A DNA stretch of 64,000 nt from Chrysaora quinquecirrha (taxonomy: Eukaryota > Cnidaria > Scyphozoa > Semaeostomeae > Pelagiidae), in contig JACTAT010000290.1 of NCBI GenBank assembly GCA_014526335.1, positions 428,419-492,418 of the forward strand. Reading direction: 5' to 3'. Each line of letters begins with the position of its first letter. Positions within the stretch are counted from its first letter, which is position 1. Of this stretch, positions 58,101 to 64,000 are shown in pieces. Below the pieces are notes generated by a model. That model worked only from the letters and a program-made list of their open reading frames with translations, did no database searches and was not told the DNA's origin. Position numbers and translations under genes: made by a program.

Positions 58101-61011
58101 AGGGTACTTAATTTTTATTAACAATAATTGCTCCTGTCTTAACCATTGTTTCAACAAAAAGGCTCAATGTAAACCCTCGTAAGCCTAATACTAAACCAAA
58201 AGTTACTGAATGTACATGTTTTGCATTCTGTGAGGCGCGCGGTCACCACTAATCATTCCAGAGTTCGGTAATCTGAACACCAAGGAAGCTCAAGCTTCAA
58301 AAACAAAGCGCAGATTTGATTTATGGTGCAAATATTACAGTACAGATTTCGTAAACTATCGTGGAATGAAGAGACAAATGCACGCTTTTCAAAATTATAT
58401 TTTCCACTTTAGATCTCTTTATGCAAGAGAATGAAGACCCTTCGATCGCTCGCGAAGCATTTTGAAAACAACTCAAGCTTTACCAGAGAAAATGTATCTA
58501 AAGCTTTACCAGAGAAAATGTATCTAAAGCGGTTTCGTATACAGTATGTCATTTTTCAGGTATACAGTAGATACAAAAACAGCAAAAAGGGTAAAGGAGA
58601 TGACGAGGTAAAAGTTCCTGTCCAAAAATATGCTTGAAATGACTTGTTTCGTCTTTAAAACAGAGTTTGAATATCAAGGGGCAATTCACCCCTAATCTCA
58701 CACCCTGCTATAAATTCTATTGATTTCATGGACATCCCTTAGAAATCCATTTTTTCAACAGGAATCTTGTGAGCTGTTTTAATTAGATAAATTCCCCTTG
58801 TTGAATATCACCGGTTCCTTGATTATTTTTTTATGTTTTTCTATAAGTTAGTCCTCCTCTGTTTCCCGGAAACCACCCGAACTCTAGCGAAAATTCAGGT
58901 CACGTTCATTTTTGCAAGTGCTTGAGGTCACATGCTGCTGCACTGTGGAGGTAACATGATTGTGGTTCCAGAGGTGAATTTTTGGAAGGAAAAACCTTGT
59001 CTTGCCAATTAGGGCTTTATAGGGCTTTATACTCTAATTGTAATTAGGATTTTATTTTATTTTATTTTTGATTTGCAGGTCCACATCAGCCTTTGGCTGC
59101 CTGATATTTAACCTGCAGTAACAAATAATTTATATGATATGATATGATATGATATGTACTACTTGCTGTGTGTGTGTATAAGGCTGCAGGATTAAAGACT
59201 GCTAAGTTGTATCTTGTCTTTCCATGGCTTAACTGTACAAATGTTAGCCCGCATTGCGGGCGTAAGGTAAAAAGCTAGTAGTTCTATAATTTTAGGAGTG
59301 ATAAAGATTTCTTATAAACATTTTTTCATAAAAAAGTGAACTTTGATGCTATTTGTACGCATGTAAAATGGCCTTTGTGCTTGTTGCAGCATAAAAACGC
59401 CTTCTTTGCTTTCCTTTAATGTAATTTAGAGGCCTTTTACATTAAATATCGCTAAAAATATAGGGGTCCTCCAGGATCCCGGGGGTTTCAAAATAAGAGC
59501 AGAGAGAGCAAGAGCCGTGGATATAGAACATCCATTGGGTATTTATTACTAAAGTTAATTTATATTTAATACATTAGACATTTATAAAAGTTCTCAAGAT
59601 TTAGTCCCACATGTACAAGAGTAATCAACTTGCAATGAGCATTTGAGTATCAAGTTTCAAGCTTCCGTCCCTCACTTCACGATTTTGCGAAAGCAGTCAA
59701 TTGTATAAGTAGCAGCATAACCAACATTAGCCACAATTTTTATATCCATTTCCAACTGCAACAAGCTTCTCAACTTCTCGACACCTGAATTGTTATGATG
59801 GTCACTGATATCACAGAATTTATTAATAAGTTTTGAGCATTGTCATTATTTATTAACAAGAAAATGCAATACTGTATATACAATGAAAATGATCATTCCT
59901 TTTTTGTAAATTATTTTGCACTTAAGATGTTACAGTATCTCAAACTCTGTTTCGTTTTTTTTTAACAGATGCATATCCACATGTCAATATTAGTCAATTT
60001 TGTTCTTCTGTATAGACTATAGGAAAATGGACCTGCCAAGATTCAGAATTAAAAATCCACTAACTCAGATTTTTGTCCGTGCATTTTTGATCACGAAGCA
60101 GCAACTATCTTTGAAAAAAATGTGCAAGAAATTTGTCTTTATCGCTCTTCTTGGGCTGATCGTTGTCATCTCCCAGTCATAGTCCCAGAGTTGAGTTGAC
60201 GGTCTTAGCTTTGAGGTCCTTCACAAAAAGCTGCACAGAATCTACTGGATTTCTGATCCATAAGACATGGTTTTCAGCAAGCCATAGTTAAATCCTTCTA
60301 CTTAATGAAATTATCTTAAATTTTACCAATTTCAGTCTTCATTGAACTTTTTCCTCGAACTGCGGCTTCCACTTTCGTGACTTCCTTCAGCGTCGCGCAA
60401 GCGTAATGAGCACATCTCAGTGCCGAGGAATAATATATTCTTTGTGACAGGTTTTCGCAGAAAATTTTCAAAATTTGCAACTTTGAGAAGCTATAAAATC
60501 ATTTTTAGCAAAGATACGCAAACTCTGTTTGCAGTTCTGGAATCAGCACGTTAAACTCTGATAGAAAAATATACAAAATACATGTCGATAATTTAGTGTT
60601 ATAAGCACTTTGAGGACTTTGAGCACCTCCTGACCATGACCACTTTGCTTAAGCAGTACCTATGACTATGTACACGGATCGGTTTTCTGGTAATCATAAA
60701 AATCACCAGATTTGCTCAAAATTCTCCTCGTGTACATGGGGCCGTAATTTTACCATCAAAAAAGAATTTCTAGACGGCTCTTAAAATATTTAGCAGTGTA
60801 TAGCTAATCAAAAGACTTTATATTTTACCTTCAGTAACTCGACAGTGGCCACTGATGGGATGTCTGAAATCTTGGCTTGAAATGGGTCGGCTGCTTTGAA
60901 TGGTTTAACTTGCATCATTATTTCTGCAAACTTTTTCATTTCTTTAAATTTAGAGTAGCATTTTCGAGCGTCGGAAGACTCTTGTATTTTGTTATCTGCA
61001 AAATCCATTAC
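40022..61011 (-). CDS. Multi-exon kringle gene, partly disrupted
   Basis: Supported exons in order: 61011-60829, 57174-56777, 56197-55972, 53728-53627, 51876-51678, kringle exon(s) 51126-50847 / 47753-47475 / 46364-46085, 41044-40854 and terminal 40158-40022. Phases agree (0, 2, 0, 0, 1, then 1 through kringle 2 into 41044), except that 40854 (phase 0) and 40158 (phase 1) need one unseen exon. Order of domains: helical segments, a Cys-bearing linker, a beta-rich exon, a kringle, then a short Cys-rich tail. The 5' end lies upstream or was not found. An in-frame TAA at 56869-56871 and frame-breaking bases in kringles 1 and 3 suggest decay or heavy alternative splicing. Kringles usually mediate extracellular protein binding. 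Confidence 0.7.
40854..41044 (-). CDS. Post-kringle exon
   Basis: Acceptor TTTTTTGCTTCAG|GTTGGCG, donor GGAT|GTAAGT, phases 1 and 0. It encodes [20 protein letters not shown] and [18 protein letters not shown]. Joined to kringle 2 it reads QTYQT-G-WRCAS with no frame change. The open frame extends past the donor into the intron. Confidence 0.75.
41462..41860 (+). repeat. Minisatellite of 19- and 22-bp units
   Basis: Successive CAGTAC starts are 22 or 19 bases apart. The long unit is CAGTACAGTGGAGGGATATC plus AT; the short one ends GGAGGATGTT. About 20 copies occur with few mismatches. Because both lengths are one more than a multiple of three, a 156-codon frame (HQYSGG, VQWR repeats) stays open; I regard this as accidental. 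A degenerate inverted relative lies at 20.26-20.53 kb. Confidence 0.92.
42445..44926 (+). pseudogene. Ty1/copia retrotransposon pol, degenerate
   Basis: Pieces in order: GAG-pre-integrase LWHIRYGHLGLRQ; zinc motif [13 protein letters not shown]; integrase core [21 protein letters not shown] and [20 protein letters not shown] (the D, D and E residues are present); reverse transcriptase [32 protein letters not shown] and FYVDHTILT; RNase [25 protein letters not shown]; end [10 protein letters not shown]. The catalytic YVDD reads YVDH. Many stops and frameshifts separate the pieces, so it is inactive. It lies in an intron of the kringle gene, in opposite orientation. Gag and the 5' LTR are not recognisable upstream. 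Confidence 0.92.
44985..45297 (+). mobile_element. Probable 3' LTR of the copia element
   Basis: A purine-rich tract, AAGTGGGAG, directly precedes TGTTGGATAATGACTCGTGT, as expected for a polypurine tract followed by a copia LTR start (TGTTGG). The 3' limit is uncertain, and no partner LTR is seen in the window. Confidence 0.55.
45298..46084. other. Intron of kringle gene; no further feature
   Basis: AT-rich intronic sequence between the copia element and kringle exon 3. I see no exon here. Confidence 0.5.
46085..46364 (-). pseudogene. Kringle exon copy 3, frameshifted
   Basis: Same acceptor (TTATCTTCTAG|TACTAATC) and donor (AAACAG|GTTAGTT) as copies 1 and 2. It encodes the first half of a kringle ([25 protein letters not shown]). 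A seventh C in the run at 46166-46172, where the other copies have six, shifts the frame before the fourth Cys, so PWCYTTD and the rest are lost. Length 280 nt instead of 279. Confidence 0.85.
46729..47365 (+). pseudogene. CR1/L2-like LINE fragment, copy a
   Basis: It encodes [50 protein letters not shown] and then [13 protein letters not shown], the stretch just before the reverse-transcriptase core of CR1/L2-type ORF2. Stops and frameshifts are present. It is 5'-truncated and ends abruptly where the kringle-2 unit begins. Copy b (48117-49060) is the same insertion duplicated with the kringle segment. Confidence 0.8.
47475..47753 (-). CDS. Kringle exon copy 2, in frame
   Basis: 279 nt, phase 1 at both ends, so symmetric. 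It encodes a complete kringle with six Cys: [28 protein letters not shown] and IPDC. Spacing and the NPTWG.(V)..W/LWCYTTD core are typical. It accepts the G left by exon 51678 (giving V-LIDDVTKC) and hands a G to exon 41044 (giving QT-G-WRC). It is the only copy of the three that keeps the reading frame from end to end. Confidence 0.85.
48117..49060 (+). pseudogene. CR1/L2-like LINE fragment, copy b with RT start
   Basis: It repeats the protein blocks of copy a, then continues into reverse transcriptase: [18 protein letters not shown]-like [30 protein letters not shown] and [15 protein letters not shown], the conserved domain 0-2a blocks of CR1/L2 elements. The FADD box is absent, so it is 3'-truncated too. 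Stops and frameshifts show it is inactive. Confidence 0.85.
49061..50099. other. Intronic spacer
   Basis: A G run lies at 49543-49552. A 106-codon plus-strand frame (49704-50024) shows no family resemblance; its end, GAATCTGTCCACATCAAAGC, is a relic of repeat B. Nothing else supported. Confidence 0.5.
50100..50510 (-). pseudogene. hAT/ZMYM1-like transposase fragment (DUF4371)
   Basis: It reads [38 protein letters not shown], then [13 protein letters not shown] and [20 protein letters not shown]. The D/RGASNMSG motif and CYGHCLNLV are the conserved core of DUF4371 hAT transposases. A stop interrupts it before RASNMSG, and another follows DIWE. It is truncated on both sides. Confidence 0.8.
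50847..51126 (-). CDS. Kringle exon copy 1
   Basis: It encodes a complete six-Cys kringle ([31 protein letters not shown]) directly downstream of the beta-rich exon at 51876-51678, the expected original position. One extra base just before the donor (CATATGAAAACAG against CATATCAAACAG) makes it 280 nt, so it ends in phase 2 and would throw kringle 2 or exon 41044 out of frame. It is either disabled, or joined to an exon I have not found. Confidence 0.75.
51678..51876 (-). CDS. Beta-rich exon before the kringle
   Basis: Acceptor TTTATTTTCAG|GTATTTA and donor AGAG|GTAGGT bound 199 nt, phases 0 and 1. It encodes [39 protein letters not shown] and [16 protein letters not shown], alternating polar/hydrophobic as in a beta-sandwich. 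It fits the flanking phases exactly. Confidence 0.8.
52000..53626. other. Intron of kringle gene
   Basis: It contains a TATACAAATATACATACATA microsatellite (52680-52740). A frame at 52897-53106 ends [14 protein letters not shown], faintly like a GIY-YIG motif, possibly another Penelope scrap. No other feature. Confidence 0.45.
53627..53728 (-). CDS. 34-codon exon of kringle gene
   Basis: Acceptor TATCTTTTAAG|CTATTTG, donor GAAAAA|GTGAGT, phases 0 and 0. It encodes [34 protein letters not shown]. The two Cys and phase match make it a natural bridge between the helical exon (ends THKK) and the beta-rich exon (begins VFIEV). Confidence 0.72.
54258..54334 (+). repeat. Dispersed repeat, partner of 2661-2740
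   Basis: Inverted match to 2661-2740. It reads CCCGATGATGGTAGACGG then CCCGAAACGTTGCCC, the style of Penelope-like element ends. A degenerate Penelope coding region follows 0.6 kb away on the minus strand. Confidence 0.55.
54460..54840 (+). repeat. Repeat B copy 2
   Basis: It carries, in order, TTCGGGCATGCTTAAAAGC, CAGACCGAAACAATA, TTATACCCAGATTTGGCTCC, AATGCACCAATCAG and GATGTGGACAGATTCC, matching 62500-62850 and the split copy around 35.0/36.2 kb. Non-coding. Confidence 0.8.
54890..55700 (-). pseudogene. Penelope-like element, RT end and GIY-YIG start
   Basis: Upstream part: [20 protein letters not shown] followed by [20 protein letters not shown], matching the late reverse-transcriptase blocks (LHPSLKFTFE.E....LPFLD). 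After frameshifts, WDSF-like residues appear, and downstream [20 protein letters not shown], the start of the GIY-YIG nuclease. It is truncated and frame-broken. It lies in an intron of the kringle gene in the same orientation. Confidence 0.7.
55972..56197 (-). CDS. Helical exon of kringle gene
   Basis: Acceptor AATGTCAG|GTTTATT, donor AAGAAG|GTAAGC, phases 2 and 0. It encodes [40 protein letters not shown] and [12 protein letters not shown]. It completes the split CAG codon left by the preceding exon. Confidence 0.78.
56777..57174 (-). CDS. Helical exon with in-frame TAA
   Basis: Acceptor GAAGAG|CTGAAAT (modest), donor TTTCA|GTAAGA (strong), phases 0 and 2, 398 nt. It encodes [39 protein letters not shown], then ALER, a TAA at 56869-56871, and in the same frame [20 protein letters not shown] and YKKSMAF. 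Coding character is equal on both sides of the stop, and the donor and next acceptor agree. So one point mutation (or a sequencing error, or recoding) interrupts an otherwise intact exon. Confidence 0.7.
57865..58712. mobile_element. Imperfect inverted-repeat element
   Basis: GTGAATTGCCCCTTGATATT at about 57891 and its complement AATATCAAGGGGCAATTCAC at about 58670 lie in inverted orientation, with further matches on both sides (CAAACTCCGTTT / AAACAGAGTTTG, GTGTGAGA / TCTCACAC). It is probably an old MITE. Inside, a 26-bp unit, AAGCTTTACCAGAGAAAATG plus TATCTA, is duplicated in tandem (58475-58526). Confidence 0.5.
59041..59160 (+). repeat. Retroelement-tail-like segment with ATATG microsatellite
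   Basis: TTTTATTTTATTTTA precedes GGTCCACATCAGCCTTTGGC and CTGATATTTAACCTGCAG, then TATGATATGATATGATATG. A short palindrome, CAGCCTTTGGCTG, lies inside. The form suggests a SINE/LINE 3' tail; no coding part. Confidence 0.4.
59672..59784 (-). CDS. Possible exon between kringle-gene exons
   Basis: Acceptor AACAATTCAG|GTGTCG opens [36 protein letters not shown], then TGA at 59672, a helix-prone segment of the same flavour as its neighbours. Its start phase (1) does not match the preceding exon (phase 0), and only a weak donor precedes the stop. It could be an alternative terminal exon or chance. Confidence 0.3.
60829..61011 (-). CDS. Most 5' supported exon of kringle gene
   Basis: Acceptor TTTGCTTCTAG|GTAATGG, donor CTGAAG|GTAAAA, phases 0 and 0, 61 codons. 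It encodes [40 protein letters not shown] and SVATVELLK, a helical segment. An ATG at codon 2 could in principle be a start, but no signal peptide follows, so earlier exons probably exist beyond 61 kb. Confidence 0.68.
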
Positions 61012-62480
61012 CTAGAAGCAAATATGAAACGTCATGAAGTTCGATAACAGCTATTAAGACATCTGCTTGTCGCACCTTGTTAGCAATAATCAATTTCCAT
61101 TTTCATCATTTATAGTAATTATGCTGTAATATATGTAATAAGATATGATGTCATATGTAATAATTATAACAAAAGAAGATATTACAGCAGAAAAGCCGTT
61201 TAACCTAATACATCATGTATGAAGTCGCTTAAATATTGCAGTCATTAGTCTGTAGCTTTTCTGCAATAATTTATTGACTGCAGAGCTCTCAGCAGAATTA
61301 AGAGCAAATAGCAGATCAATTGGGCTGTCCTCATCTAATTTAAGTAATTTCCATAGAATTTTGCGCATAATTTATGTTTTCGTATCATAGTAGATGTGCA
61401 ATAAAGGTGGCATATACGGTAAAAGTTTCTCAGGTGTATTATCGCGTATAATACCATTATATTTTATCATCATGTTCCATCATGTTTTATCATGTTTAAG
61501 AACACAATCACCATCATGTTAATGCATATCTTCAGAATATATTGTCTACTTTCCACGATTTGACTTGAAAGTTTTCAAGTTGTCAAGGTTTTGATGACTG
61601 GAATAAGTGCTAATGTGAAAATTTTTTTGAAGAACTCATCAAAAAAAAGTAGAAAAGAAAATAATTAAATATATAACCATTTGTCATTGAACAAAATTTT
61701 GTAGCATGTGGAGGGATTTTCTATTACGGACGCATTGTGTCATTTTCCATTACGTCATTTTTTACAAAATTTTCGATCTCTCTCTCTCCGCCATCACGAA
61801 TACGCTAGAATCAAAATTTTCAACTCATAACTAGATTTTTATCTTCCAACCTTGCATTGATGAACAAAGTTTGGTATTGTAACGCAATCTCCGAAAATAT
61901 TTTTGATTTCAAGAAAAGGCGTCTTTTTCATTTTTGGTGCGCAATCTAGTCTGTTTTTTACTATTAATTATGATTTCGGATCTATTTTTAGAATTATTCT
62001 TATATGAAATGGTACATCTTAAGGACTGCTACCTGTATGGTGATTTTCGTAAACATACACAAAGGAATGGCTATTCAACTGAGCGGGGTTAATCAGCACC
62101 TCTCCACCTTAGTCTTCTATTAGCTCAACAAGCCAAGTCTAGATAGGGTTAATACACAATGCAAACTCAGCTATACTCTCTGATTGATGCCAATCCATAT
62201 CTGATATAAACTCCGCCTGTTTCAAGCGTTTTTGTCTGTTTCTAAAGTTTACACTTTGAGTTCTGTCAGACGAGATGGCATTTGAGTCTTGCCATTTCTT
62301 AGAATTTCTTAATGAGGCAACTTCAAAATTAATTATTGTTAATTACCGACTATGTGATAGGCTTTGAAAAGATCCAGTAATATTGCTTCTGTCAAGATAC
62401 CATTGCCTTTGCTTTTACGAATTTTGTTAATAAGGACGGTACTTGCTAGTTTTATTTGTCCGCTTAATGGGAAGCTGAAT
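61012..62480. other. No exon recognised
   Basis: AT-rich. The upstream exons of the kringle gene may lie here or beyond, but I could not identify any with acceptable splice sites. Confidence 0.45.
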
Positions 62481-62499
62481 CTATTTAATATCTCTGAGG

Positions 62500-62850
62500 A
62501 AATTACATAGTCTTTGAGTTGTACAAAATTTCAAAATTGCGATGAACAGCAGAATCATTTCCGGGCATACTTAAAAGCTTTTTTCGTCTGACACTCCCCA
62601 GAGTATGAACGTCAGAAACAGACCGAAACAATAGACTAAGGCGGAATTTATACCCAGATGCGGCTCGAAATGCACCAATCAGAAAGAACGAAAAGCTGAA
62701 TTGGCATTGTGTTTTAAACACCAATCAGCTGGTCGGATACAGCGGGAAGACCAATAGATCAATTTGAAGAGTCCAAGTGAGAAAACGAACTCTTTCTGTC
62801 TATACAGAACAGGCCTTTTGGTTTTGATGTAGACAGATTCCCAAACCCCT
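62500..62850 (+). repeat. Repeat B copy 3, with intact hAT target site
   Basis: It matches 54460-54840 and the split copy at 34.95/36.2 kb. At about 62607 it reads ATGAACGTCAGAAACAGACC with no insertion, which is the empty site of the hAT at 35044-36181. Confidence 0.82.
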
Positions 62851-62979
62851 AAGTGAAATAAAGATCTTGCTTTGCCAATGATTGTGAAACAATTCTCGCT
62901 GTAATTTTCCGCACAAATTGGGTTATCGAGTAGATGCTGTCCTATGGCCTAATCATGTTTGAGACTAGGTAGACCAGGC

Positions 62980-63290
62980 TGAGCAGACTCGGGGAGCAAC
63001 CCAACGGGGAACTTTGTCTGCATGAACTTTTCTAGTGCAAAATTTTATGCTGATTCCGAAAATCTTTGGTAAACGGGCGTCACCGGATGCGAACGGAAGT
63101 TATGGGCGTGGTTATGGGCGTTAGTTGACAAAAATCTTTTTTTCACAAACACAGGCAACTTTTTGAAATTCCATGCTGAATTTGAAAGAAATTGGCGAAA
63201 GTGTGTCAGCGGGTGAAAACGGACGTTATAGGAGTGGTTATGGGCGTGGTCATAGGCGTGGTCGTGGGCGTTGGCCAATGAATTTTTTTC
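62980..63290. repeat. Duplicated GGGCGTGG-rich segment
   Basis: Two related ~130-bp blocks (about 63040-63150 and 63155-63285) each hold TTATGGGCGTGGT words, TTGACAAAAA or TTGGCCAATG and CGGACGTTAT-like motifs. The His-rich minus-strand frame across it (HDHAYDHAHNH) is a by-product of the repeated motif. Confidence 0.6.
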
Positions 63291-63426
63291 GCAAAAGCAA
63301 AGTTTCCGATTGCAAAACTTCTCTGTTTTATACTTAGTTTCACGAATGCATATATCAGTAGAAATTAAACATTAGCTAAAATGTATTCCATGTATACAAC
63401 AACAACAAGTTCATTGTTCAACTAAT

Positions 63427-63989
63427 CACAGTCGTAATCTGAGTCACTTTCCCCATCCAAATCATCATCTGAAATGCTTTCCTCTTCAGTATCAATCATA
63501 TTCTCTGATACATCAGGAGGAAATGCCTCATTCATCAAATTGCTTTCCCTCCTCTGACCATCCATTCACAGTGATAACATCGAATTCAATAGTGGACTGA
63601 AAACTTGACTTCAATGCTTTTGCAATGTAATTGCATCTCTGGTTTCTCAGATTCAAGGTTTCACGACAAGGTGGCAGCAAGGACAAATCTTGAATCGTGC
63701 CCTTTTTCTCGAATATGTTCTTGAACATTTCATAACGCACTTCATTAATATTACGTTTTCCCTTCATGAACAAAGAACAAACATACTCTTCGAGCAACGA
63801 CTGAAGCGCACCATCAATTCTCCACTGTTTTCCTAGTTGGGCGAACATTTCAGTAAACCTCTTGCTCTTCTCAATCTTTTTCCAACAGATATGATTTGAC
63901 TTTCGAAATATAGAAGAAATGTAGTCATTAACAGAAAATGCGTAAAATGCAATTAATGCTGACTTTAGATTATCTGGCATATCAATCAC
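63427..63989 (-). pseudogene. C-terminal part of a transposon-like protein, frameshifted
   Basis: The frame ends with DLSLLPPCRETLNLRNQRCN, YIAKALKSSF and VNGWSEEGKQFDE, then a stop at 63528. One base off, it continues NEAFPPDVSENMIDTEEESI, SDDDLDGESDSDYD to a stop near 63427. An LPPC...L..H/N..R.NY..A.W/K......GW tail with an acidic end recurs in cnidarian transposon-associated proteins; I cannot name the family. The 5' part lies beyond the window edge. Confidence 0.55.
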
Positions 63990-64000
63990 ACTTAATCGCA

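Noticed and set aside
63045..63278. His-rich HDHAYDHAHNH frame
   Set aside because: It is generated by repeated GGGCGTGGTTAT words read on the minus strand; unlikely to be a metal-binding protein.

Overview
The window is an AT-rich, repeat-dense piece of a metazoan nuclear genome. Protein-coding information sits in short exons with GT-AG (once GC-AG) splice signals, and nearly every long open frame is transposon debris. The mix of mobile elements (Penelope-like, CR1/L2-like, BEL/Pao, Ty1/copia, hAT/ZMYM1-like, PIF/Harbinger, many MITEs), a rhodopsin-like GPCR relic with an AIDR..HMNP motif and a kringle gene fit a marine invertebrate. A cnidarian is my best guess; this is inference from style, not proof.

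Layout: 1-1.04 kb is a composite minisatellite. 2.6-8.5 kb is a transposon graveyard that includes a 2.3-kb Pack-MULE-like element (4996-7289) carrying a captured protein-kinase fragment in both inverted arms. 8.5-16.6 kb is a tandem array of a non-coding ~1.45-kb unit, itself invaded by a TACCG-ended element and then by an hAT element (14166-15448) that appears to carry a host promoter and first exon. A GPCR pseudogene (16.67-17.43 kb), a 104-bp satellite and an unrecognised 292-aa open frame (18.37-19.25 kb) follow.

The best gene lies on the minus strand from 33.25 down to 22.42 kb. Seven exons join with perfectly matching phases into a 991-codon secreted protein with a Cys-rich N terminus, a long helical core containing a glycine/alanine-rich hydrophobic segment, and a Cys-containing C terminus. 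I do not recognise its family. A tRNA-Arg-like palindrome and a MITE lie in its first intron, and a copy of the 8-16 kb repeat abuts its 5' end.

A second minus-strand gene runs from about 61.0 to 40.0 kb. It also has helical exons, then beta-rich exons, a kringle exon triplicated together with a LINE, and C-terminal exons. Of the three kringle exons only the middle one keeps the reading frame, and a helical exon carries an in-frame TAA, so the locus is either decaying or recently rearranged. Its introns hold a copia element, two LINE copies, hAT and Penelope fragments. The shared order (helical segment, then Cys-bearing C-terminal exons), strand and proximity suggest, without proving, that the two loci are relatives. 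The 33-40 kb stretch between them is transposon remnants (hAT, Penelope, BEL/Pao, ZMYM1-like).
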